NCBI GenBank assembly: GCA_003158495.1
Contig: PMJT01000064.1
Location: forward strand, 19,179 to 24,327
Direction of reading: 5' to 3'
DNA length: 5,149 nt
Source of the DNA: Chloroflexota bacterium
GTDB taxonomy: Bacteria; Chloroflexota; Limnocylindria; Limnocylindrales; CSP1-4
The position numbers were made by a program, and so were the translations under genes. How positions within the stretch are numbered: position 1 is the first letter of the stretch; each line of letters opens with the position of its first letter. Shown piece by piece: positions 1-5,149 of this stretch. The notes beneath the pieces are model-generated. The model saw nothing but the letters and a program-made list of their open reading frames with translations. It made no database searches and was not told the DNA's origin.

Positions 1-74
1 AGCCGGAAGTGCCGGGTCAGGCCGACGGTCTGGAGGAGCGGCTCGGAGGCGACCGGAGTCGTGGCCTCGGTCAT
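1..74 (-). CDS. DppF/OppF-like ABC transporter ATP-binding protein, N-terminal fragment (cut by window edge)
   Basis: Only the first 24 codons are present, reading MTEATTPVASEPLLQTVGLT then RHFRL. The pattern 'LL...GLTRHF' is the usual first strand of OppF/DppF-type ATPases, just before the Walker A region, which lies outside the window. The ATG overlaps the TGA of the upstream ATPase gene as ATGA, so translation is probably coupled. The nearest Shine-Dalgarno-like stretch (AAAGGA, 88-93) lies 13 nt from the start, too far to be strong, which also favours coupling. Expected role: the second nucleotide-binding subunit of the heterodimeric ATPase, pairing with the DppD-like protein on the cytoplasmic face. 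The family is inferred mainly from gene order plus this short N-terminus. Confidence 0.8.
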   Translation of the reverse strand, partial: MTEATTPVASEPLLQTVGLTRHFR

Positions 75-1075
75 ACCGCGGCGGCGTCCTTTGGCGCCTC
101 AGCGTGGAGCAGGCAGCGCACTTGCGTGCCGTTGACCTCGTAGAGATCCGGGGCCGTGGCGACGCACTGGGCCATTGCTACGGGGCAGCGCGGCTGGAAA
201 CGGCAGCCGGACGGTGGCCGCGCAAGATCCGGCGGGCTGCCGGGAATGCCGGTAAGCGGCCGGCGCGGGCCGCGGATTGACGGGAATGCATCCAGCAGCC
301 CCTTGCTGTAGGGATGGAGCGGGTCATCGAAGATGGACGCAGTTTCGCCGAGTTCGGCGACCTGCCCCGCGTACATCACCATCAGCCGGTCCGAGTAGTG
401 GCGCACGAGCGACATGTCGTGGGTGACGAAGATCACCGCGAACCCGAGGCGCTTCTGGAGATCCTTGATCTGGCTCATGAGCGATCGCTGCGCCACGACG
501 TCCAGCGCCGAAGTGGGCTCGTCCATGATCACCAGGTCCGGCGTGAAGAGAAGGGCCATGGCGATCATGGCGCGCTGTCGCATGCCGCCGCTCAGCTGGT
601 GCGGGTAGCTCTTGAGGTGGACGGCGTCGATCCCGACCAGGTGCAGGACTTCCGCGGATCGGTCGCGGATGGCCTTGCGCGACATCGAATCGTGGGCCTC
701 GAGTGTGTCGCGGAACTGCCCCTCGATGCTCTTCATCGGGTTGAGCGCGTTCATGGCGCTCTGCATCACCACCGAGTAATCGCGCCAGCGGATGTGCCGC
801 AGTTCGTCGTCGGTGAGCTTGACCATGTCCCGGCCCTTGAAGACGACCGTTCCGCCGGCGATCTCCGCCGGGGGCGAGAGCAGTTGGGCGATGGCGAAGA
901 GCAGAGTGGACTTGCCGCAGCCGGACTCGCCCACGATCCCCAGGAACTCGCCCGGCTGGACCTCCAGGTCCACATGATCGACGGCGCGGACGTCCGCAGC
1001 CTCGGTAACGTAGTCCACCGAGAGACCGCTGACCTCGAGCAATGGGCCGCGCCCATTGCTAAGCTGGCTTGCCAC
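71..1075 (-). CDS. DppD/OppD-like ABC transporter ATP-binding protein
   Basis: This 334-residue ATPase powers the importer from the cytoplasmic side. Visible motifs are Walker A GESGCGKST (residues 49-57), Q-loop Gln105, signature LSGGM (161-165), Walker B LVIMDEP (181-187), D-loop SALD (189-192) and H-loop His219. All catalytic elements look intact. After the nucleotide-binding domain comes the C-terminal extension typical of oligopeptide/dipeptide-type ATPases (HPYSKGLLDAFP at 254-265, then GCRFQPRCP). It carries four cysteines (291, 297, 304, 321), the spacing reported to bind a 4Fe-4S cluster in DppD-type proteins. The start is GTG (1073-1075), chosen because a strong GAGGAGG lies 4 nt upstream and the protein begins at the usual distance before LLEVSGLSV. 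The gene overlaps the preceding permease gene by 17 nt and the next ATPase by 4 nt. Length is normal for the family. Substrate cannot be read from this subunit. Confidence 0.95.
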   Translation of the reverse strand: MASQLSNGRGPLLEVSGLSVDYVTEAADVRAVDHVDLEVQPGEFLGIVGESGCGKSTLLFAIAQLLSPPAEIAGGTVVFKGRDMVKLTDDELRHIRWRDYSVVMQSAMNALNPMKSIEGQFRDTLEAHDSMSRKAIRDRSAEVLHLVGIDAVHLKSYPHQLSGGMRQRAMIAMALLFTPDLVIMDEPTSALDVVAQRSLMSQIKDLQKRLGFAVIFVTHDMSLVRHYSDRLMVMYAGQVAELGETASIFDDPLHPYSKGLLDAFPSIRGPRRPLTGIPGSPPDLARPPSGCRFQPRCPVAMAQCVATAPDLYEVNGTQVRCLLHAEAPKDAAAV

Positions 1076-2003
1076 GACGCCTCCTCACCGGCCGGAGTGC
1101 CGGGTTGCCGATCTCGTCGAACGCGTAGTTGAGGAGCGCGAAGCCCGTTCCGAGGATGGCCACGGCCGCGCCGGGTGCCAGCATCCACAGCGCGTTGCCG
1201 CTCTCGAGGGCTCCGTTCTGCTGGGAGTAGTAGAGCATCGTGCCCCACGTCAGCTCCGTGCTGTTGCCAAGGCCCAGGAACTGCAGGCCGGCGGCGAAGC
1301 CGACGACAAACACTGCCAGCCCGAGGAACGAGGCCACGAGCAGCGAGATCATGTTGGGCAGGATCTCCACGATGATGATGTAGGAGCGCCGCTCGCCGCG
1401 GACCTTGGCTGCTTCTAGGAAGTCGCGGGTGCGGAGGCTCAAACCCTGGGCCCGCAACTGCCGGGCGGCGAAGGCCCAGCTCGTGGCAATCATCACCGCG
1501 GTGATCGTCAGCGAGCCACTGGGCAGATACGCGGTCAGGACGATCAGGAGCGGCAGCGTCGGCAGGACGAGGAAGACGTCCGTCAGCAGCGAGAGCGAGC
1601 GGTCCGCCATGCCGCCAACGTATGCCGCGGTCACGCCGATCAGGACTGAGATGACGGTTGCGGCCAGGCTGACGATCACGGTGATGAGCAGCGTCAGGCG
1701 GGTCCCCCAGATCAGCTGGGCGAAGACGTCTTCGCCGACCTGCGTCGTGCCGAGGAGATGCTGGGCGGATGGCCCCGCCTGCTGGTCGTAGATCGCGGCT
1801 TGCGGGTCTATGTTCGTGAAGAGCTGCGGGAACACGGCGACGACCGTCATCGCTGCCAGGATGACGAGTCCGGCCGTCGCCTTGCGGTTGCGAAGGACGG
1901 CCTGGGCGAAGCGGCGGAAGGCGGCCGACCCGGGTGCGCCTGCGGTTGACTCGGGCGACACGGCGACGGGGACGCCGGTCTCTGGAGTCATCGGGATGGT
2001 CAT
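1059..2003 (-). CDS. DppC/OppC-like ABC transporter permease
   Basis: This 314-residue integral membrane subunit is predicted to form half of the translocation channel with the DppB-like protein. It has a polar N-terminal tail (about 1-40), a first membrane segment near 43-60, a large extracytoplasmic segment containing LGTTQVGEDVFAQLIWGTRL (83-102), then hydrophobic segments near 103-128, 139-158, 165-182, 218-240 and 271-293. The EAA loop that docks on the ATPases is RDFLEAAKVRG...ILPN (193-216), followed by FLGLGNSTELTWGTML (242-257), both typical of OppC/DppC. The family's usual 'LGTDxxGRD' is here LGTTQVGED. The ATG at 2001-2003 is supported by GAGGG 7 nt upstream, which overlaps the stop codon of the DppB-like gene; the in-frame Met5 has no such site. 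The gap from dppB is 10 nt, and the 3' end overlaps the ATPase gene by 17 nt. The C-terminus is arginine-rich (PVRRRRGKPA). Confidence 0.94.
   Translation of the reverse strand: MTIPMTPETGVPVAVSPESTAGAPGSAAFRRFAQAVLRNRKATAGLVILAAMTVVAVFPQLFTNIDPQAAIYDQQAGPSAQHLLGTTQVGEDVFAQLIWGTRLTLLITVIVSLAATVISVLIGVTAAYVGGMADRSLSLLTDVFLVLPTLPLLIVLTAYLPSGSLTITAVMIATSWAFAARQLRAQGLSLRTRDFLEAAKVRGERRSYIIIVEILPNMISLLVASFLGLAVFVVGFAAGLQFLGLGNSTELTWGTMLYYSQQNGALESGNALWMLAPGAAVAILGTGFALLNYAFDEIGNPALRPVRRRRGKPA
1080..1086 (-). promoter_or_regulatory. Ribosome binding site deciding the GTG start of the DppD-like gene
   Basis: On the minus strand GAGGAGG is followed by 4 nt (CGTC) and then GTG. It lies inside the 3' end of the upstream permease gene. 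This strong site supports the GTG at 1073-1075 over any later in-frame start. Confidence 0.7.
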
Positions 2004-2013
2004 GACACTGCCC

Positions 2014-2985
2014 TCACGAGTCCCGGGTCCGAGGATCCAGCAGGGCGCTGGCGAAGTCCGCGACCAGGACGCAGATGAGGATCGCCAGCGTGTAAACGAG
2101 GAACAGGGCCGACTGCAGCGGCAGGTCGTGGTTGGTCGTACCGGTGTAGAAGAGGTATCCGAGTCCGGGGTAGGAGAAGGTGTACTCGACGAGGATCGAG
2201 CCGCCCAGGACGTAGCCGAGCTGCATCGCGAAGCCGGTCAGGTTTGGCAGGATCGCGTTTCGGGCGGCGTAGTCCAGCATGATCTGCCAGCCCGGCAGTC
2301 CCTTGGCGCGGGCCATGCGGACGTAGTCCTCGGCCAGCGTCGTGACCATGTTGTTGCGCATCGTATAGATCCACGAACCGGCCGTGACGACCACGAGCGT
2401 CAATCCCGGCAGGATCGCGTGCGAAACCACGTCCGAGGCGAACCCCAGGGTGAGCGACGGCGTGGATCCGAGTTCGTAGTTGGACGCGAGGGGCAGCCAG
2501 CCGAGGGTCACTGCGAAGACATAGAGAAGAACGAGAGCGACGAAGAAGACCGGCATCGTGGAGACGATGAAGAGGAGCGGCGGCAGGATGCTGTCCAGCC
2601 GGCCGCCGCGCCGCCAGGCGCTCAAGACGCCGATCATCGTGCCGATCGCGAAGGCGATCACCGTCGTGATTCCGACCAGTGCCAGCGTCCAGGGCAGCTT
2701 GTCCAGGATTTCGGTCATGACCGGCACTCGGGCGGCCGTCAGGCCGAACTGGCCGGTCAGGCAGTTGCCCAGATATTGGAGATATGTGACCAGGACGTTC
2801 TGGTCCGTGTTGATGCCGAATTCGACCTGCAATGCGTGAAGCGCAGCCGGGTTGACGCCTTTCATGCGAGACAGCACTGCCGTCGCCTCATCCCCCGGCA
2901 TGAGCCGGGGAATGAGGAAGTTGACGGTCAGGGCCGCCCACAGGGTCAGGACAAAGAGTCCCATCCGGCGGGCGACATATCTCAT
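2014..2985 (-). CDS. DppB/OppB-like ABC transporter permease
   Basis: This 323-residue membrane permease is the other channel subunit. The N-terminus MRYVARRMGLFVLTLWAALTVNFLIPRLMPGD is the classic DppB/OppB opening: one membrane segment (about 9-29) running into the conserved RLMPGD. Further hydrophobic segments lie near 101-122, 135-160, 187-207, 250-267 and 292-314. The cytoplasmic EAA loop is EDYVRMARAKGLP...RNAILP (219-246), and the protein ends with the conserved ALLDPRTR. Between segments 1 and 2 sits the normal extracytoplasmic domain (about 30-98). The ATG at 2983-2985 has GGGAG 8 nt upstream (2994-2998). It follows the binding-protein gene after 33 nt and precedes the second permease by 10 nt, so it is co-transcribed. 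Length and motif layout are standard; nothing looks truncated. The substrate cannot be deduced from this subunit. Confidence 0.95.
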   Translation of the reverse strand: MRYVARRMGLFVLTLWAALTVNFLIPRLMPGDEATAVLSRMKGVNPAALHALQVEFGINTDQNVLVTYLQYLGNCLTGQFGLTAARVPVMTEILDKLPWTLALVGITTVIAFAIGTMIGVLSAWRRGGRLDSILPPLLFIVSTMPVFFVALVLLYVFAVTLGWLPLASNYELGSTPSLTLGFASDVVSHAILPGLTLVVVTAGSWIYTMRNNMVTTLAEDYVRMARAKGLPGWQIMLDYAARNAILPNLTGFAMQLGYVLGGSILVEYTFSYPGLGYLFYTGTTNHDLPLQSALFLVYTLAILICVLVADFASALLDPRTRDS

Positions 2986-3018
2986 GGTCGGGGCTCCCGG
3001 CTGGCGCTCACTCGACTT

Positions 3019-4806
3019 CTATGGGTGCAACGGATAGATGTGCGTCAGCACGACCATATTGTCGGGGGTTGCCCAGACGGGCGGTTGGGCGTATGGATCG
3101 TCCGGTGTTGGCCAGCCGCCGAAGTCCGTGGTGTCGTACTGATACCAGTCGACGCCTTCGACGACGGGGATGACCGGGTACTCGGTGACCATCACTTGTT
3201 CGATCTGGTGAATGATGTTGAGCTGGTCGGCTGCGTTCGCCGACGCGTAGCTGTTGAAGAGCGTGTCGACGGCTGGCGAGTTGTATTGCGAATAGTTGGT
3301 CTGGCCGATGTTGCTGCTGAGCAGCATCTGGCGGAGTTCGTAGTAGGGAAGCGGGCCGCCGGTCTCCTCGCCGTACGCGAGATCGAAGTTGCCCTTCTGG
3401 AGGTCCGGCGTGTAAACCGTCGTGTCCTCGTCCTGGATCTTGACCGCGATGCCGGCGGCCTTGAGTTCCTGCGTGATCACCGACAGGGAGGAATCCCAGT
3501 CCGTGTAGCCGCTGATGGTCTTGATCGTGAACGAGAGCTTCTTGCCGGCGGAGTTGGCGTAGATGCCGTCCGAGCCCTTCTTGAAGCCGGCGGACTCGAG
3601 GGTATTCGTGGCCATCGTCACGTCGAAGGTGGTGTTGTCGATCGTCTTGTCGTACCAGGCGGTGTAGGTCGGCAGGACGATGCCGGTCTGGTTTGCCGGT
3701 GGCTCATACCCGGACTCGCCGCGCTGAGAAACGTCGGCCCGGTTGATCGCCAGGCTGATCGCCTTGCGCACCGCGACGTTGGACAGGAGTGAGTTCTTCA
3801 GGTTCGGGAAGAGCGACACGTTCAGCGTTGCCGGGAACCAGTAGTGGCGATGCGCGGGATCCTTGTCGATGTAGAAGGACTGGATGTTCGGGATGTACTG
3901 CGCACCCCACTGGGCCTGGCCCTGGGCCAGCATCAGGTTGGCCGGAGTGTTGCTGAGGAACGAGGGGTAATCCACCTCGGCGATCTGCGGAACCGGGGCG
4001 GTGGCCGTGCTCTGCCAGTAGGTGGGGTTGCGCAGGTACTTGATGTTGTTCTGGCTGCAGTCCGACATGAGGTACGGGCCGGTGCCGATGGGGGCCGTGT
4101 TGGCCTCCGCGTCCAGCTTGGTCTGGTCGAGCTTCGACCAGATGTGCTGCGGGATTATCGGGATCTGGTCCGCGACGTAGTAGAAGTACGTTTGAGCCGG
4201 GCCGGAGAACGTGAAGACGACCTGGTCCGTGCCCTGAGCGGCCACGTCGGTGAGCGGCCCGCCGTTGGCGGACCAGATGGCGTTGAGATCGAGGGCCGCG
4301 TCGCCCTTGATGGCCATGTAGGTGTAGACGACGTCGGCGGCGCTGAACGGCTGGCCGTCGCTCCACTTGACGCCGCTGCGGACGGTGAAGGTCAGGGTCT
4401 TGAAGTCCGGGCTCCACTGGGAGCCGGTCGCCAGCCACGGCGTGACCTTGTTGCTGCCGTCGGCGTTGGTCTGGAGGGCGTTCACGAACTCGAGCGGCTC
4501 ATAGACGAAGCCGACTGCCGTGCCGCTGACCGACGGGTTGAACGGGTTGAACTGGCACGTCCAGGTGCTGCCACTCTCGTTGTCGATGACGAGCTTGCCG
4601 CCGATAATCCCGTTGTTGGTGGGGCCGGCGCTGGCCACCGCCGTGGGGATTCCGCCGGGGGTCTGGCTCACGACTGGCGCGGTCGTGGGCACGGCCGTCG
4701 GGGCCTGGGTGGGTGGAGGGGCGCTGGGCGTCACCGTGCTGCTGCCGCAGGCGGCAGCCACGACGCTGGCAGCGACCAGAAGCGCTAGATACCTGGAGCC
4801 TCTCAT
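3019..4806 (-). CDS. Family 5 extracellular substrate-binding lipoprotein of an ABC importer (possible oligosaccharide binder)
   Basis: This 595-residue protein is the solute receptor of the importer. The N-terminus is a lipoprotein signal: Arg residues at 2 and 5, hydrophobic core 6-19, and VAAAC with lipidated Cys20. A Pro/Thr/Ser/Ala-rich tether (about 21-65) then links it to the globular domain. The SBP_bac_5 (DppA/OppA) fold is shown by TPWLATGSQWSPDFKTLTFT (122-141), RSGVKWSDGQPFSAADVVYT (143-162), PIGTGPYL (239-246), VRKAISLAINRADVS (346-360) and GNFDLAYGE (472-480). Near the C-terminus is FGGWPTPDDPYAQPP (562-576), a motif I associate with oligosaccharide or beta-glucoside binding members rather than peptide binders. 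The mature chain has only two other cysteines (84 and 250). The ATG is supported by AAGGGAGA 6 nt upstream (4813-4820). It is the first gene of the operon. Family assignment is firm; substrate is inference. Confidence 0.94.
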   Translation of the reverse strand: MRGSRYLALLVAASVVAAACGSSTVTPSAPPPTQAPTAVPTTAPVVSQTPGGIPTAVASAGPTNNGIIGGKLVIDNESGSTWTCQFNPFNPSVSGTAVGFVYEPLEFVNALQTNADGSNKVTPWLATGSQWSPDFKTLTFTVRSGVKWSDGQPFSAADVVYTYMAIKGDAALDLNAIWSANGGPLTDVAAQGTDQVVFTFSGPAQTYFYYVADQIPIIPQHIWSKLDQTKLDAEANTAPIGTGPYLMSDCSQNNIKYLRNPTYWQSTATAPVPQIAEVDYPSFLSNTPANLMLAQGQAQWGAQYIPNIQSFYIDKDPAHRHYWFPATLNVSLFPNLKNSLLSNVAVRKAISLAINRADVSQRGESGYEPPANQTGIVLPTYTAWYDKTIDNTTFDVTMATNTLESAGFKKGSDGIYANSAGKKLSFTIKTISGYTDWDSSLSVITQELKAAGIAVKIQDEDTTVYTPDLQKGNFDLAYGEETGGPLPYYELRQMLLSSNIGQTNYSQYNSPAVDTLFNSYASANAADQLNIIHQIEQVMVTEYPVIPVVEGVDWYQYDTTDFGGWPTPDDPYAQPPVWATPDNMVVLTHIYPLHP

Positions 4807-4819
4807 AGGTGGTCTCCCT

Positions 4820-4873
4820 TCATATCAGCGAGTCCCTGCACTGCCGGGTCGCCTCTGCCTCCCGTGATTCCAT
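4820..4873 (-). CDS. Possible 17-codon leader ORF upstream of the binding-protein gene
   Basis: In the leader between the putative promoter and the lipoprotein gene, a small ORF encodes MESREAEATRQCRDSLI and stops with TGA 13 nt before the main ATG. GAGG stands 5 nt before its ATG. Its stop codon abuts the AAGGGAGA ribosome site of the main gene. A short ORF of this size can arise by chance, and the peptide has no recognisable regulatory run such as repeated rare codons. It is listed as a candidate only. Confidence 0.15.
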   Translation of the reverse strand: MESREAEATRQCRDSLI

Positions 4874-4887
4874 ACACGCCTCGCTGA
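4825..4887 (-). repeat. 8-bp perfect inverted repeat in the operon leader
   Basis: TCAGCGAG at 4825-4832 and its exact complement CTCGCTGA at 4880-4887 are separated by 47 nt. If the operon is transcribed from the predicted promoter, both arms lie in the mRNA leader and could form the base of a long hairpin that ends just upstream of the Shine-Dalgarno sequence. An 8-bp match in 255 bp could be chance; no loop structure was computed. Confidence 0.3.
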
Positions 4888-4897
4888 AGGCCCGACA

Positions 4898-4906
4898 TGC
4901 TATGAT
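4898..4906 (+). promoter_or_regulatory. Candidate extended -10 promoter toward the ROK-type gene
   Basis: TGCTATGAT matches the extended -10 consensus TGnTATAAT at all but one position. No convincing -35 box lies at the usual distance, which an extended -10 does not need. Transcription would start near 4913, at the AAGGTTACCTT palindrome, giving a leader of about 150 nt before the ROK-type gene. Confidence 0.3.
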
Positions 4907-4913
4907 GCATAGG

Positions 4914-4924
4914 AAGGTTACCTT
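4914..4924. promoter_or_regulatory. Candidate operator palindrome AAGGTTACCTT
   Basis: This is a perfect 5-bp inverted repeat around a single central T. It overlaps the proposed -10 box of the minus-strand operon and the expected start region of the plus-strand extended -10 promoter, a position suited to a repressor. A related, less symmetric sequence (AAGGT...CCCTAAGGATC) recurs at 5023-5043. Binding by the divergent ROK-type protein is inferred, not shown. Confidence 0.3.
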
Positions 4925-4942
4925 AAGATCGAAAAGAGTCAA
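4915..4942 (-). promoter_or_regulatory. Candidate sigma-70-type promoter of the ABC transporter operon
   Basis: On the minus strand TTGACT (4942-4937) resembles a -35 box and is followed after 16 nt by TAACCT (4920-4915), a weak -10 match (3 of 6 positions). Transcription would begin roughly 100 nt upstream of the lipoprotein ATG. The -35 match is good, the -10 poor. Confidence 0.3.
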
Positions 4943-4997
4943 GTCACTTCGACCAGTGCGCGAGACGAACGGGAAGGTGCACGAGGCACAAGAAGGC

Positions 4998-5026
4998 TTG
5001 ACGGCCCCACCCCGGAGTGGTAAAGG
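4998..5026 (+). promoter_or_regulatory. Candidate promoter of the ROK-type regulator gene
   Basis: TTGACG (4998-5003) is a good -35 match; 17 nt later stands TAAAGG (5021-5026), a weak -10. The spacer contains the imperfect palindrome at 5007-5020. A start near 5033 would give a leader of about 30 nt before the ATG. It competes with the extended -10 candidate at 4898-4906. Confidence 0.3.
5007..5020. promoter_or_regulatory. Imperfect 14-bp palindrome in the ROK-gene promoter spacer
   Basis: CCACCCCGGAGTGG is symmetric around CCGG except for one mismatched pair (positions 5011 and 5016). It fits exactly between the proposed -35 and -10 boxes, where a bound repressor would block RNA polymerase. 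It may be an operator, for example for autoregulation, but GC-rich DNA yields such symmetry readily. Confidence 0.25.
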
Positions 5027-5061
5027 TAGGAACCCTAAGGATCAGGCTACCGGAGGACGCA

Positions 5062-5149
5062 ATGCGGGCACGGGAGTCGGCGGCACAGCCGAGTCTGCTC
5101 CGGGCGATCAACCTCCGCGCGACCTTCGACACGGTGCAGGCCCGGGGGC
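5062..5149 (+). CDS. ROK-family (NagC/XylR-type) transcriptional regulator, N-terminal fragment (cut by window edge)
   Basis: Twenty-nine codons are present before the window ends. After a short polar tail comes PSLLRAINLRATFDTVQARG (residues 10-29). This matches the first helix of the winged helix-turn-helix domain of ROK repressors, whose usual form is 'LLRxINxRAVLDxLRxxG' followed by 'PLSRAELARxTGLS'; the rest lies outside the window. GGAGG (5052-5056) stands 5 nt before the ATG. The gene is divergent from the transporter operon across a 255-bp region, the common arrangement for a local regulator. Known ROK repressors bind DNA through the N-terminal domain and sense sugars or sugar phosphates through the C-terminal kinase-like domain. 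That this protein represses the adjacent operon is inferred. Because the C-terminal domain is not visible, another winged-helix family remains possible. Confidence 0.72.
   Translation, partial: MRARESAAQPSLLRAINLRATFDTVQARG

Noticed and set aside
766..1248. A 160-codon minus-strand frame spanning the boundary between the DppC-like and DppD-like genes.
   Set aside because: It is a frameshifted reading of the two real genes, with Ser/Arg/Pro-rich composition and no motif.
2986..3018. A possible hairpin between the binding-protein and DppB-like genes (CGGG AGC CCCG).
   Set aside because: The stem is only 4 bp, overlaps the ribosome site of the permease gene and has no U-tract, so it is not a supportable terminator.
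1810..3792. A 660-codon open frame on the plus strand, antisense to both permease genes and part of the binding-protein gene.
   Set aside because: It is a by-product of GC-rich codon bias opposite three well-supported genes. Its translation is rich in Arg, Asp, Val and Gly, has no domain, and runs across gene boundaries.
3844..4788. A 314-codon plus-strand open frame opposite the binding-protein gene.
   Set aside because: It is antisense to a clear family 5 lipoprotein, and its low-complexity Val/Gly/Arg-rich translation is typical of shadow frames.
4945..4989. Short inverted repeats CACT...AGTG (4945-4958) and GTGC...GCAC (4977-4989).
   Set aside because: Four-base arms are expected by chance in this length of DNA, and neither aligns with a promoter element in a telling way.
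4944..5132. A 62-codon minus-strand frame across the intergenic region and the start of the ROK-type gene.
   Set aside because: It is antisense to a supported gene start and covers the promoter region. The translation shows no recognisable feature.

Overview
The window is GC-rich and densely coding. It looks like chromosomal DNA from a high-GC bacterium. The binding protein's mature N-terminus (ACGSS followed by a long Pro/Thr/Ala/Val tether) resembles lipoproteins of Chloroflexota, but that lineage is an inference from style; Actinomycetota or another high-GC phylum cannot be excluded.

Layout. Nearly everything from position 4806 down to 1 is one minus-strand operon for a Dpp/Opp-type ABC importer. 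In transcription order it holds a family 5 substrate-binding lipoprotein (4806-3019), a DppB-like permease (2985-2014), a DppC-like permease (2003-1059), a DppD-like ATPase (1075-71) and the first 24 codons of a second ATPase of DppF/OppF type (74 to the window edge). Spacing tightens along the operon: gaps of 33 nt and 10 nt, then overlaps of 17 nt and 4 nt (ATGA). This implies co-transcription and translational coupling. Positions 4807-5061 form a 255-bp divergent intergenic region with promoter-like elements for both strands, several small palindromes and a possible short leader ORF. At 5062 a plus-strand gene begins that reads like the N-terminus of a ROK-family (NagC/XylR-type) repressor; it runs off the right edge.

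How the parts fit together. The lipoprotein captures a solute outside the membrane, the two permeases form the channel, and the two ATPases drive import. The divergent ROK-type gene would sense a sugar and control the operon through sites in the shared intergenic region. ROK proteins are almost always tied to carbohydrates, and the binding protein ends with a GWP...PYA motif that I associate with oligosaccharide/beta-glucoside binding members of family 5. I therefore infer an oligosaccharide rather than a peptide as substrate; the sequence alone does not prove this.

I see no mobile element, CRISPR array, RNA gene or clearly novel system. The region is a well-formed transporter locus, and the points worth a second look are its likely substrate and the control region.
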